Assembly (NCBI GenBank): GCA_015493615.1
Contig: WGCV01000044.1
Location: 1 to 64,000, forward strand
Length of the DNA: 64,000 nucleotides
Source of the DNA: Melioribacteraceae bacterium
Lineage (GTDB): Bacteria; Bacteroidota; Ignavibacteria; Ignavibacteriales; Melioribacteraceae
Reading direction: 5' to 3'
Each line of letters begins with the position of its first letter. Position 1 is the stretch's first letter. Made by a program: the position numbers and the translations under genes. This document shows, in pieces, positions 33,595-44,576 of the stretch. The notes beneath the pieces are model-generated. The model did not search any database and was not told the DNA's origin. It was given only the letters and a program-made list of their open reading frames with translations.

Positions 33595-34095
33595 ATGAAA
33601 AGAATCAAAGAAATAATAAAAAAGTTGAAACTCATTCCTCACCCTGAAGGCGGATATTATCGGGAAACTTACAGAAGCTCCGGCACAATAAGCGAGAATA
33701 ATCTTCCCCCTAATATTAAAGGGGAACGAAATTTTTCAACCGCAATTTATTTTTTGTTAACTTCGGAAAATTTCTCTGCGTTTCACAGAATAAAAGAAGA
33801 TGAGATTTGGCATTTTTACGAAGGCTCGCCGCTCGAAATTCATATAATTTCCGACAATGGGAATTATTCCAAAGCGGTTCTGGGGCTTAATCTCTCCGCA
33901 GGAGAAACGCCTCAAATAATTATTCCGGCTAATAATTGGTTTGCTGCAAATGTAATCGAGGGAAACTCTTATTCGCTTGTCGGCTGTACCGTATCCCCCG
34001 GATTTGATTTTAACGATTTTGAACTTGCCGACAGGAAAAAATTAATATCACAATTTCCCCGGCATGAGGAAATAATCAACAAATTCACAAAGTGA
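33595..34095 (+). CDS. Cupin-fold DUF985-type protein
   Basis: This 166-residue single-domain cupin opens with LIPHPEGGYYRETYRS and continues with FSTAIYFLLTSENFSAFHRI, DEIWHFYEGSPLEIHII and the C-terminal YSLVGCTVSPGFDF, the pattern of the DUF985/cupin_5 family. The fold is an RmlC-like beta-barrel with a possible metal or sugar-ligand pocket (the His of FHRI and the Glu and His of DEIWHF). No enzymatic role is firmly established for the family. A MITE-like repeat starts two bases after its stop. Confidence 0.85.
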   Translation: MKRIKEIIKKLKLIPHPEGGYYRETYRSSGTISENNLPPNIKGERNFSTAIYFLLTSENFSAFHRIKEDEIWHFYEGSPLEIHIISDNGNYSKAVLGLNLSAGETPQIIIPANNWFAANVIEGNSYSLVGCTVSPGFDFNDFELADRKKLISQFPRHEEIINKFTK

Positions 34096-34096
34096 A

Positions 34097-34253
34097 AGAG
34101 ACCCTTTGCAAAACAGTCCGCCAATCCGCCAAGGCGGAGGAGTGGAAGTCGTCCGAAATATCTCTAAATTTGGTATAATTACCGGTTCTGAGATTCTTCA
34201 TTCCGCTTAGCTCCATTCAGAATGACATAGTACTGGCTTATGCATAGACTTCT
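34097..34253. repeat. MITE-like element between convergent cupin and rdgB genes
   Basis: It begins AGAGACCCTTTGCAAAAC two bases after the cupin stop and ends GGCTTATGCATAGACTTCT five bases before the rdgB stop. The interior has CGTCCGAAATATCTCTAAAT and GGTTCTGAGATTCTTC as in the copies at 9181-9340 and 55398-55548. It fits exactly into the gap between the two convergent genes, as expected for a bidirectional terminator. Confidence 0.85.
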
Positions 34254-34258
34254 AAAAA

Positions 34259-34849
34259 TCAAAGACTCTCCAGCCCCAACTTCCGCTTCATTTTCTCAAA
34301 AGCTCTTGCTCGGTGACTGATTCTGTTTTTCTCGTCCGGAGATATTTCAGCCAGCGTTTTGGAATATCCTTCCGGCTTGAAAAGAGGATCGTAACCGAAT
34401 CCGTTGTCGCCGCGATACTCTTCGATAATTTCACCGCGCAATTCTCCTTCTGAGGTGTAAACATTGTCGCCGTCAATATAACTGACAACACAAACGAACC
34501 TTGCCTTATGAGGTTCGGGTAATTCCGACAAATCCGCGAGAAGTTTTTCATTGTTTTTCTTATAATTTCCCTCTTCCCCCGAATAGCGCGCGGAATAAAT
34601 CCCCGGAGCGCCGTTAAGCTGCTCGACTTCCAATCCCGAATCGTCGGCAAGAACAGGCATTTTGTACCGGTTAAAAACAGTTTGCGCTTTTTTCAACGAG
34701 TTTTCCTCGAATGAACTTCCATCCTCAATTATTTCCGGAGGATTTTCCAAATCATTTAGTGTAATGAGTTCAATATTCAAATCGCCGAAAATCGCCCTGA
34801 CTTCTTCGGCTTTATGTTCGTTCCCCGTTGCAAAAATTATTTTTTTCAT
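34259..34849 (-). CDS. rdgB: dITP/XTP pyrophosphatase (RdgB/HAM1)
   Basis: This 196-residue house-cleaning nucleotide pyrophosphatase removes ITP, dITP and XTP and so prevents their incorporation into nucleic acid. Motifs are complete: FATGNEHKAEEVRAI at the N-terminus, LADDSGLEVEQLNGAPGIYS with the metal-binding acids, GDNGFGYDPLF, and SHRARAFEK at the C-terminus. Its length is typical. It lies 56 bp after uvrA on the same strand, so the two may be cotranscribed. Confidence 0.96.
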   Translation of the reverse strand: MKKIIFATGNEHKAEEVRAIFGDLNIELITLNDLENPPEIIEDGSSFEENSLKKAQTVFNRYKMPVLADDSGLEVEQLNGAPGIYSARYSGEEGNYKKNNEKLLADLSELPEPHKARFVCVVSYIDGDNVYTSEGELRGEIIEEYRGDNGFGYDPLFKPEGYSKTLAEISPDEKNRISHRARAFEKMKRKLGLESL

Positions 34850-34905
34850 CTTAACTTCCTTTAAATAAAAATCATCTTAATACTCAATTAAATAAGGTAA
34901 TTTAA

Positions 34906-37740
34906 TCAATAGTCGGTGCGACTAAAATCTCTTTTAAGAAACTTTCCCGTCAAGCTTTTACTATTTTTCGCTACTTCTTCCGGCGTTCCTTCGGCAATTA
35001 TTTCACCTCCGAATTCACCTCCACCGGGTCCCAAATCAACGATATAATCAGCAGCCTGAATAACATCAAGATTATGCTCGATAATCAAAACCGTATTCCC
35101 CTTTTCCACAAGGCGGTTAAGAACTTCAAGCAAAATTCTGACATCCTCGAAATGCAATCCTGTTGTCGGCTCGTCCAAGACATAAAGCGTTTTTCCGGTT
35201 CCCACTTTGCTTAACTCCGTAGCCAGCTTAACGCGCTGAGCTTCGCCTCCGGAAAGCGTTACCGCCTGCTGACCAAGCTTGATGTATCCCAGCCCCACAT
35301 CGTTCAGCGCTTTCAACTTACGCTTAATCCTCGGATGTTCGTCAAAAAAATCAAGCGCATTTGACACGCGCATTTCCAGAATATCAGAGATAGATTTTCC
35401 TCTGTAAAGAATCTGCAGCGTTTCATTGTTATATCGTTTGCCCTTACAAGTTTCGCAAGTAACATAAACATTGGGAAGAAAATTCATTTCGATTTTCTTC
35501 AATCCGTCTCCCTGGCAATCCTCGCACCTTCCCCCTTTAACATTAAAACTGAATCTTCCCGGTTTATAACCTCTGATTTTGGAATCGGGAAGTTCGGTAT
35601 AAAACTCTCGAATATAAGTAAAAACGCCGGTGTATGTCGCCGGATTGGATCTCGGTGTTCGCCCGATCGGGGATTGATCAATTTCAATAACTTTATCGAT
35701 GTTTTCCAAGCCTTCAATTTTCTCGTAAGGAAGAGGAACGACTTTCGAGCGGAAAAACTTTTTCTTTAAAATTCTCACAAGCGTTTCATTAATCAAACTT
35801 GATTTCCCCGACCCGCTTACTCCCGTTACCACAATCATCTTTCCGAGAGGAAGGCGCAAATCAACTTCTTTCAGATTATTCCCTTTCGCTCCGATTAACG
35901 ATAAAGTTTTACCGTTCCCTTCTCTTCTTTTTTCCGGAGTGGGAATAGAGATTTGATTTTTAAGATACTTCACAGTAAGCGATTTATCATATTTCTTATA
36001 TTTCATTATCTCGCTTATTTCTCCGGCAACGCAGACTTTCCCTCCATGCTCGCCCGCGCCCGGGCCCAAATCCACAACAAAATCGGCTTCCTCAATAGTT
36101 TCACGGTCATGCTCAACCACGATAATCGTATTTCCCAAATCGCGCAAGCGCTTTAAGGAATTAATCAAACGAATGTTATCGCTTTGATGCAAGCCGATGC
36201 TCGGTTCGTCAAGAACATAAAGCGCTCCGGCAAGCTGCGAACCGATTTGCGACGCCAGTCTTATCCTTTGCGATTCGCCTCCCGACAAAGTTCTTGAAGA
36301 ACGATCCAAAGTAAGATACTGCAAACCGACATTGGATAAAAAGCCTAATCTTTTTCTAATCTCTTTCAAAATCGGCTCCGCAATTAAAGCGGAACGCCCT
36401 TCAAATTCCAGCCGCTTAAAAAACTCCTCGGCTTTATTAATCGGCATTTTGGTAATCTCGGAGATATTTAATCCTTTGATTTTTACCGACAGCGATTCCT
36501 TCCGCAGTCTCCCGCCGTTGCAGGCTTTGCAGACTTTCTTCGTCATGAAAGATTCCGCCCACTCCCGTGTTTTCGGAGAATTGGTCTTTTCAAAGTAATT
36601 TTTAATATAACCGAGAACTCCGTCGAATGTGTTTTCATACTGAATTTCATCGCCCGAACTGAATCGGTACTTTATTTTCAGCTTTTTTTCCGAGCCGTTT
36701 AACAGGACGTGTTTTTGTTTATCATTAAGTTCCGTGAGCGGAGTATCAAAATCGAATCCGTATTCTTCAGCCAAGGCGCGCAGCTGGTTAAAGACCCATG
36801 TATCGCGCGGTTTTCCCAACGCTTCTATTGCGCCTTGATTAATGCTTAAACTCCAATCGGGAATAATCAGGGAAGGTTCTATCTCCATTGTTTCGCCGAG
36901 TCCGTCGCAGACAGGGCAAGCCCCGTAAGGAGAGTTGAAGGAAAAAGAATTTGGAGCGAGTTCCGGAAAACTTATTCCGCAGTAATTGCAGGAAAGATGT
37001 CTGCTGAGAAGTTTATCCGATTCTCCGTCAGAAATTATCACCGTTCCGTTGCCGTAGTTCAGCGCGACCTCGAGAGATGATGAAATTCTAAATATTGATT
37101 TTTCGGTTACCTTTAATCTGTCAACCACTATCTCAATATTATGAACTTTGTAACGCTCAAGTTTCATTCTCTCTTTAATTTCCCGCACTTCGCCGTCAAC
37201 GCGGACTCTCAAAAATCCGTCGCGGTAAATTTCCTCAAACAGTTCGCGATAGTGTCCTTTTCTCCCTTTCACTATCGGAGCAAGAATCATTATTTTTTTA
37301 CCGGCAAATTCTTCCGAAATTATATCAATCATTTTATCGGGAGATTGCTTCTCAACCGGACGACCGCATTCGTAGCAATGAGGAGTTCCGACTCTTGCAA
37401 AAAGCAAACGAAGGTAATCGTAAATCTCCGTAACGGTTCCCACCGTTGAACGGGGGTTGCCGGAAGTTGTTTTCTGCTCGATTGAAATCGCCGGACTAAG
37501 CCCTTCGATTAAATCAACATCCGGTTTTTCAAGCATCCCGAGAAACTGCCTGGCATAAGCCGAGAGCGACTCGATATATCTTCGCTGACCTTCCGCGTAT
37601 ATCGTATCAAATGCGAGCGATGATTTTCCGGAACCGGATAATCCGGTTATTACTGTAAACGAATCGCGGGGAATTTCAACATCAATATTTTGTAAATTAT
37701 GCTCCCGCGCCCCTTTTATTGTTATTTTATTCTCTTTCAT
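34906..37740 (-). CDS. uvrA: Excinuclease ABC subunit A
   Basis: This 944-residue damage-recognition ATPase of nucleotide excision repair has two ABC modules, each with Walker A ([14 protein letters not shown] near residue 32, [14 protein letters not shown] in the second half), signature [12 protein letters not shown] or [12 protein letters not shown] and Walker B ([20 protein letters not shown]). Zinc-binding CxxC pairs occur as CNYCG and CPVC in the first module and CEDCQGDG and CETCKG in the second. I use the ATG at 37740, preceded by AAGAGA, not the TTG five codons upstream. Its length is normal. Confidence 0.98.
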   Translation of the reverse strand: MKENKITIKGAREHNLQNIDVEIPRDSFTVITGLSGSGKSSLAFDTIYAEGQRRYIESLSAYARQFLGMLEKPDVDLIEGLSPAISIEQKTTSGNPRSTVGTVTEIYDYLRLLFARVGTPHCYECGRPVEKQSPDKMIDIISEEFAGKKIMILAPIVKGRKGHYRELFEEIYRDGFLRVRVDGEVREIKERMKLERYKVHNIEIVVDRLKVTEKSIFRISSSLEVALNYGNGTVIISDGESDKLLSRHLSCNYCGISFPELAPNSFSFNSPYGACPVCDGLGETMEIEPSLIIPDWSLSINQGAIEALGKPRDTWVFNQLRALAEEYGFDFDTPLTELNDKQKHVLLNGSEKKLKIKYRFSSGDEIQYENTFDGVLGYIKNYFEKTNSPKTREWAESFMTKKVCKACNGGRLRKESLSVKIKGLNISEITKMPINKAEEFFKRLEFEGRSALIAEPILKEIRKRLGFLSNVGLQYLTLDRSSRTLSGGESQRIRLASQIGSQLAGALYVLDEPSIGLHQSDNIRLINSLKRLRDLGNTIIVVEHDRETIEEADFVVDLGPGAGEHGGKVCVAGEISEIMKYKKYDKSLTVKYLKNQISIPTPEKRREGNGKTLSLIGAKGNNLKEVDLRLPLGKMIVVTGVSGSGKSSLINETLVRILKKKFFRSKVVPLPYEKIEGLENIDKVIEIDQSPIGRTPRSNPATYTGVFTYIREFYTELPDSKIRGYKPGRFSFNVKGGRCEDCQGDGLKKIEMNFLPNVYVTCETCKGKRYNNETLQILYRGKSISDILEMRVSNALDFFDEHPRIKRKLKALNDVGLGYIKLGQQAVTLSGGEAQRVKLATELSKVGTGKTLYVLDEPTTGLHFEDVRILLEVLNRLVEKGNTVLIIEHNLDVIQAADYIVDLGPGGGEFGGEIIAEGTPEEVAKNSKSLTGKFLKRDFSRTDY

Positions 37741-38194
37741 ATTCTCTTTTTTCAAAAAAAGTTTAACCGGTAAGTTATTAAAAGAAATGATAATTCACGA
37801 ATTTTTATTTTGAATTTTTAGCTTCCCCGATTTTAGGACGGTCAAAAAATCTATTTCATTAATTGATAATTATATCGAAGATACGATTTGTATTTAGCTC
37901 CGTTGGAGAAAAATCTTTGTAATAAACAATAGGTCATCAATCATAAGCTCCGCAGGAGCGAAACAAAACAGATAAATATTAGCTAACGCCTGCGCGTAAA
38001 AGTGTCTCTCCTACGGAGCTAACAGACAATAGCTCGTTTACTTTTTACAGAGGCAACATTTCTACGGAGTTGTAGGACAATTCAAAAATGGGAATATTCT
38101 CTCTAAATGTATTGAGGTAATATGCGAGGCAAAAAATGGGAAACAGTCGAGGCAAGCTTGGCGAATAACGGCTTACCGCAATAGGAATTTTTCT
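37741..38194. repeat. Non-coding region with REP-like palindromes
   Basis: Between uvrA and the AbiE pair there is no gene. At about 37895-38080 there are four related dyads built on AGCTCCGNNGGAG: AGCTCCGTTGGAG, AGCTCCGCAGGAGC, CTCCTACGGAGCT and CTACGGAGTTGTAG. The block looks like a cluster of extragenic palindromes, different in sequence from the other families of the window. A short TAACGGCTTACCGCAATAGG at 38165 resembles a piece at 47050-47068. Confidence 0.65.
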
Positions 38195-39196
38195 TTATCT
38201 GATTTTTTTGAGTTTTTGTATTATGGTTTCAAAGCTCGGACTTACGCCATAAAACATTGTCGTTTGCATTTCGCTGTAATCTTTCACGTAATCTGCGATG
38301 ATGTTATCAGGCGGGACAAGCTGTAAATCGCCGATGGTAAGATTGTCGTAATCAATAGTCCCAATCGGTTTAAGGGGCGTAAAATTTTTTCTGTGCATGC
38401 ATATTGTTCTGAATAACTTTTCGTTCACTATTGCATTGGTAAAATATTCTGTCCCCATAATCTGAAAAATATCATACAGATGACGAGACATTCTATGCGC
38501 TTTCATTTTCTTTTCAGTTTTGTGAAATTCCTCGTGAAGAAGAATCATTTTTTCAATAAGAGTCTTTTCGGGCAATACCGCATTTACGATAAATTTTTCT
38601 TCGGCAAAATTTGAACCATGGTATTCCGCATCGACAAGCGAACCGATTTCCTTTTTTTCAAAAGGCTCCAAGAGGGACCTTCCGCTTAATTCGATTCTCA
38701 CATTGGACTGCAGATAAGGTTCTTCATCAAAAACCGTCTTATACTTTATGAACAGTGTTTCGGGGTCTTGGTCTGATATTGTATCGTTGGGAACTTGAAT
38801 CTGATATTCTTTTTTGTCAACGCCGTACCGGTCGAATTCATTTTCCAGAATACCGGGTAATTCGTTTTTAACGAAATTATGCGTACTTCTTCTTAATTTT
38901 CTTATTTGTCCGGGTGTTAAATCACCGGAAAAGCCGAGGAATTTTCTATCTATTGCAATATCAATATCTTCCGACAATCTTTTTATTAAATTATAACATT
39001 TGCTTAATGATGTTCCTCCCTTAAAAACAAGATGTTCTTTTAATTTTGACGTAAACAACATCCTTAAAGCTAAGGTTACCCAAGCGTCTTTTTCGACGGC
39101 GACCGGAGGTAACCCGGTATTTACGCTGATTTGAATAAACAATTCTTTTTGTGTTTCAACGGGAAGATTAAGCCAATTATTCATTTTCAATTTCAT
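38195..39196 (-). CDS. AbiEii-type nucleotidyltransferase toxin
   Basis: This 333-residue member of the AbiEii/AbiGii toxin family is the toxin of type IV toxin-antitoxin systems that give abortive phage infection. The DNA-polymerase-beta-like nucleotidyltransferase core is visible as VFKGGTSLSKCYNLI (about 57-71) and RLSEDIDIAI with the metal-binding Asp-x-Asp. A later helical region contains KMILLHEEF. Characterised relatives modify tRNA acceptor ends. It overlaps the upstream antitoxin gene by 20 bp (8 bp if the second ATG is used), the usual coupling for this system. Confidence 0.88.
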   Translation of the reverse strand: MKLKMNNWLNLPVETQKELFIQISVNTGLPPVAVEKDAWVTLALRMLFTSKLKEHLVFKGGTSLSKCYNLIKRLSEDIDIAIDRKFLGFSGDLTPGQIRKLRRSTHNFVKNELPGILENEFDRYGVDKKEYQIQVPNDTISDQDPETLFIKYKTVFDEEPYLQSNVRIELSGRSLLEPFEKKEIGSLVDAEYHGSNFAEEKFIVNAVLPEKTLIEKMILLHEEFHKTEKKMKAHRMSRHLYDIFQIMGTEYFTNAIVNEKLFRTICMHRKNFTPLKPIGTIDYDNLTIGDLQLVPPDNIIADYVKDYSEMQTTMFYGVSPSFETIIQKLKKIR

Positions 39197-39794
39197 TGAT
39201 TATTGATGTAATAAAGTTCTGAATCCAAATAGGCGCGTCTATGATACTCGATTTTACTTGAGCAATTTCGCCGCTCTCTTTCAATATGCTTTTTATCTTT
39301 AGTCTGATTGACGGAGTTATGTCGTTTTTCCCGAGTGATTTTAATGCCTGTACGAGGAGACTGCTAAGATTGTGCCTAATGGATAAGTTTTTAGGGGATG
39401 TTTTTTTCAGTGTAATCGTAAAATTTCCAAGGTTAATTTTTCTGGCTGAACCGTCTGTTAAATAAACTATATTCATCGGGACTTGCTCCGACAGACCTAA
39501 TTTATTCAAGGCATAAGAACCGGTTGGGATTATTCTGGCTTTGTCGCGCTCTGCGATCGCTTTAACAATATTTTCTATTGAGGGATATACAGCGCCGAGT
39601 ATCTTATCTTCTTTAGGTTTGTAATAAATTCCTTGTGACAGCTTCGTAAGTTTGCCTTTCTCAACAAGTCTTTTAAGGGATTGCCTGACAGCGGCATTGT
39701 TTGCAATTCCGGCAAAATCTTTAATAAATATTATCTTTCCTTTAGGAAATCTATTTATTTTCTTTTCGATTTTATTTATTATTGTTTCTGACAT
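39177..39794 (-). CDS. AbiEi-like antitoxin / transcriptional regulator (DUF6088-like)
   Basis: This 205-residue protein has an N-terminal winged-helix region (KGKIIFIKDFAGIANNAAVR, SLKRLVEKGKLTKLSQGIYY) followed by the antitoxin domain (PTGSYALNKLGLSEQ, IVYLTDGSARKI). Such proteins block the paired nucleotidyltransferase toxin indirectly and repress their own promoter by binding inverted repeats. I take ATG 39792-39794: the frame is open 15 codons further up, but a promoter and an inverted repeat occupy that part. It is the first gene of the pair. Confidence 0.82.
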   Translation of the reverse strand: MSETIINKIEKKINRFPKGKIIFIKDFAGIANNAAVRQSLKRLVEKGKLTKLSQGIYYKPKEDKILGAVYPSIENIVKAIAERDKARIIPTGSYALNKLGLSEQVPMNIVYLTDGSARKINLGNFTITLKKTSPKNLSIRHNLSSLLVQALKSLGKNDITPSIRLKIKSILKESGEIAQVKSSIIDAPIWIQNFITSIINEIENE

Positions 39795-39806
39795 TTTTTT
39801 TGACTT

Positions 39807-39841
39807 TTTTGTCACAAAAATAGCAAAAATTTGTGACAAAA
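39807..39841. promoter_or_regulatory. Inverted-repeat operator of the AbiE pair
   Basis: TTTTGTCACAAA (39807-39818) and its exact reverse complement TTTGTGACAAAA (39830-39841) are separated by 11 bp, so the half-site centres are about two helical turns apart. It overlaps the promoter and ends 13 bp before the antitoxin ATG, an ideal position for autorepression by the AbiEi-like protein. Confidence 0.75.
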
Positions 39842-39845
39842 CAAA
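39815..39845 (-). promoter_or_regulatory. Bacteroidota-type promoter of the AbiE pair
   Basis: Read on the minus strand this is TTTG, 19 bases, TATTTTTG: an exact match to the TTTG-N19-TAnnTTTG consensus of Bacteroidota sigma-ABfr promoters. Transcription would start only about 10-20 bases before the ATG. The -7 box lies partly within the left half of the inverted repeat. Confidence 0.65.
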
Positions 39846-39937
39846 CTTGTTGGGATTTCAATAAACCTGCCGCGATGAAGTTGCAATGTTACTCTCTTTA
39901 ACGGCAAATCTTTAACTTTACAGATAAATTTTTAGCT

Positions 39938-41374
39938 CTAAGCCGCTTTCCTCTTAACAATAACCCCGAGAACCATTGCGAGCAAATTGGAGAAAATTAC
40001 GCCGAGAAGAATGTATAGCGTCCATGCTATGTTCGTAAACAGAACGACCGCAATCATAAAAAGAAGAGTTAAAGTAAAAACTATCAGCCCGATATTTTCG
40101 TCGCTTCTTTTTTGCCGCAAGCCGAGTAAAAATAATCCGAGCAAAGCTCCGTATGTAAATGAAGCAATCCCGAGAGCAAGTTCAATAACGCTGCTTGAAG
40201 AAAACGAAAAAAACATCGCCGAACCAATCAGTAGAAACGCCCACAAAACCGAAAAGCCGCGCGAAATAAAAAGTTCCTTTTTACTCTCGAGTTTCGTTAC
40301 ATCCGGATAAAACAAATCATAAACCGAAGATGAAGCCATTGAATTAATCGACCCGGCAATTGTTGAAATAGCCGCGGCGAATACTCCGGCAATAATTAAT
40401 CCCGAAAAACCGTTCGGAACGTTTCCAATTATAAATTTAACAAAAATCTCGTCCGATTTGATGCCGGTCTTACCGTAAAAAGCATATAATCCTAATCCGA
40501 TTATTAGAAATAAAGCCATCTGCAAAAAAACGAGAATTCCGCTTGCAATAACCGCCTTTTTGGCGTCTTTCAATTTATTGATTGAAAGAAGACGCTGAAT
40601 TATAAGCTGATCGGTTCCGTGCGAAGCCATTGAAAGAAACGCCCCGCCTATTACTCCGCTAAGCAGTGTATATGGTTTTGAGAAAAAGTCGGAAAATGAA
40701 CCGGAGAAGCCGAGATCAATCAACTTAAGTTTATGTTGCGCCGAAGCTAAGGAAAATATTTTATCCAAACCATCAGGCGAAAGCAAATGCACGATATAAA
40801 ACCCCGCAAAAAGCGCTCCGCCTATGTAAATAAACATCTGCCAGACGTCCACCCAAATTACGCTTCGCATTCCTCCGAGCGTTGAATAAAGCAGAGCGAT
40901 AACGGCGATGATAACTATCGCGTAAAAATAGTTTATGTCGAGCAACAGTTTAAGCGGAATTGCGGTGGCAAAAAGCCGGACGCCATCGGCGGCGATTCTT
41001 GTAAAAAGAAAAGAAACGGAAGCCGCTTTTCTTAATCTTTTACCGAATCGACGTTCAAGAAATTCGTATGAAGTGGAAAGCTCGCCCTTGAAAAAAGCCG
41101 GGAGGAAAAATATCGCCACTAAAATTCTGCCGATAATGTAACCGAAAACGACCTGCAGAAAAGTGAGATTTGTCAGATAGGATAATCCTGGCACTGAAAT
41201 AAAAGTAAGCGTGCTTGTTTCGGCGGCGACAATTGAAAACGCCACAGCCCACCACGGAATTTTTCTTGCTCCGAGAAAGTAATCGTCGGCTGTCGTGATT
41301 TTTCGACGCGTAAGGTACCCGATTAAAGGAAGCGAGAAAAGGTAAAGAATAATAACGGCGTAATTAAGCTCCAA
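39938..41374 (-). CDS. Sodium:solute symporter (SSS family)
   Basis: This 478-residue inner-membrane transporter has about 13 hydrophobic helices and SSS-family segments: ADDYFLGARKIPWWAVAFSI near the N-terminus, STLGGMRSVIWVDVWQMF in the middle, and FAAAISTIAGSINSMASS where Na+ ligands usually lie. It carries a small organic solute with Na+, and the substrate cannot be read from sequence. It starts at TTG (41372-41374). It is the last of a three-gene unit, 13 bp after the STAS-domain gene. This is an unusual combination, which suggests that the STAS protein may act on transport. Confidence 0.88.
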   Translation of the reverse strand: MELNYAVIILYLFSLPLIGYLTRRKITTADDYFLGARKIPWWAVAFSIVAAETSTLTFISVPGLSYLTNLTFLQVVFGYIIGRILVAIFFLPAFFKGELSTSYEFLERRFGKRLRKAASVSFLFTRIAADGVRLFATAIPLKLLLDINYFYAIVIIAVIALLYSTLGGMRSVIWVDVWQMFIYIGGALFAGFYIVHLLSPDGLDKIFSLASAQHKLKLIDLGFSGSFSDFFSKPYTLLSGVIGGAFLSMASHGTDQLIIQRLLSINKLKDAKKAVIASGILVFLQMALFLIIGLGLYAFYGKTGIKSDEIFVKFIIGNVPNGFSGLIIAGVFAAAISTIAGSINSMASSSVYDLFYPDVTKLESKKELFISRGFSVLWAFLLIGSAMFFSFSSSSVIELALGIASFTYGALLGLFLLGLRQKRSDENIGLIVFTLTLLFMIAVVLFTNIAWTLYILLGVIFSNLLAMVLGVIVKRKAA

Positions 41375-41387
41375 AGGAACGCTTCCG

Positions 41388-41747
41388 TTAAATAGTATTT
41401 ATTATACTCTTGGCGGCGTCAACGGTATCGGCAAGAGTTAAAACTTTGTCTAACTGCGAAATTTCAATCAATGTTTGAACGCTTTTTCGCGCGCCTGCAA
41501 TAATTAACTTGCCTCCGATGCCGCGAAGCATTCTGAACGCCAGAAGAATAGCGCTTAATCCCGAACTGTCGCAATATTCAACATCCGAAAGATCAAAAAT
41601 TAATTTCTTAACATCCTCGGTGTTCAGTAAAATCGTAAGTTCTCCTTTAACCAATCCGGCGATCTGAGAATCAAATCTCGGTTCGGTGATTTTAAAAATC
41701 ACTAAGTCGTTTTCTCTCTTAATTTCGTAGTTGAAATACTCTTCCAT
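41388..41747 (-). CDS. STAS-domain anti-sigma factor antagonist-like protein
   Basis: This 119-residue single STAS domain contains FDLSDVEYCDSSGLSAILLA, the SpoIIAA/RsbV pattern in which the serine of DSSG is phosphorylated by an anti-sigma kinase and dephosphorylated by a PP2C phosphatase. Neither a kinase of that kind nor a sigma factor lies nearby. The gene is placed 15 bp after an uncharacterised gene and 13 bp before a solute symporter. Confidence 0.88.
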   Translation of the reverse strand: MEEYFNYEIKRENDLVIFKITEPRFDSQIAGLVKGELTILLNTEDVKKLIFDLSDVEYCDSSGLSAILLAFRMLRGIGGKLIIAGARKSVQTLIEISQLDKVLTLADTVDAAKSIINTI

Positions 41748-41762
41748 AGCGTTCTCTTAATT

Positions 41763-42302
41763 TTAAAACATCTGTAGTGAATTTAATAAATTCCTGCAAG
41801 AATTTTCATAATTTGTTTTATCGGCGTCAAACAACAAATTAAAAATCTTTTCCGATTTCTCCTTTTCAAAAAGCGCGATTTTAATTTCCGCTATCGCATT
41901 CAGAGCAATCGAGGAATAGAAAGAAGACTCGTTCAAAGTCAAATCGATAAAAATATCAAAGCTCTTTTTCTTCAGATTTTCTATCAGAGAGGGCGCCGCC
42001 AAGCCCAAGCCGGAAATGGACGCGGAACTAACGGTAATGAATTGGTATTCAAAATTGTTCGGGAGTAAATTCCTTTTGTGATCGGGCAAAATCAAGGTTA
42101 CGTTCTTTTTATGAATCTTCACGAAACGGGCTACGTCAAGAGCCGATCTGAAATACAAATCATCTTCCGGCAATAAAATCAGTACGTCAACGGCATTTTT
42201 AAATATATCGGAAAATTTTCTGTCGGGGATTTTGCTTTTCTTAATCTCGCGGGAAAGGAGTTTCTCACCGAGTTTTATTTTAATGTCGTCAACTATCTTC
42301 AA
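41763..42302 (-). CDS. Uncharacterised protein, Rossmann-like
   Basis: I do not recognise a named family with certainty. The 179 residues show alternating strands and helices: VDVLILLPEDDLYFRSALDVARF, VTLILPDHKR, FDIFIDLTLNES, and IAEIKIALF near the end. This recalls glycosyltransferase-like or DUF6913-like folds of Bacteroidota. No signal peptide or membrane helix is seen. It starts at TTG (42300-42302), with AGGA about 10 bases upstream. It heads a unit with a STAS protein and an SSS transporter. Confidence 0.6.
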   Translation of the reverse strand: MKIVDDIKIKLGEKLLSREIKKSKIPDRKFSDIFKNAVDVLILLPEDDLYFRSALDVARFVKIHKKNVTLILPDHKRNLLPNNFEYQFITVSSASISGLGLAAPSLIENLKKKSFDIFIDLTLNESSFYSSIALNAIAEIKIALFEKEKSEKIFNLLFDADKTNYENSCRNLLNSLQMF

Positions 42303-42360
42303 AAGTAAATTAATCCTTATTTTTCAATCTGTTACTAAATTCTTTGAATCCGCATAAATA

Positions 42361-42540
42361 CTGATTTTGAAATTCTTCTCCCGCTTGTTACATGTCTCAA
42401 AATAACAGGTAATGTTCAGCTTAATTTTAACTTGTCATTCTGAACGAAGCGTAGCGCAGTGAAGAATCTCTGAACTTAAATCTGCGCAAGTATTATCTCT
42501 GAGATTCTTCTCCCGCCGGAGCGGTACTCAGAATAACAAC
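42361..42540. repeat. Repeat-rich 244-bp gap upstream of the TTG gene
   Basis: Two related blocks are in tandem: AATTCTTCTCCCGC ... CATTCTGAACGAAGC and GAGATTCTTCTCCCGCCGG ... TCAGAATAAC. The words GAGATTCTTCTCCCGCC and TCAGAATGACAA are shared with the MITE-like family (9181-9340, 55398-55548), but the GAGACCTTTGCA ends are missing, so this is a remnant or relative. It ends six bases before the ligA stop codon at 42547. Confidence 0.55.
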
Positions 42541-42546
42541 GAGTAT

Positions 42547-44568
<2,022 letters not shown>

Positions 44569-44576
44569 CTAACTAC

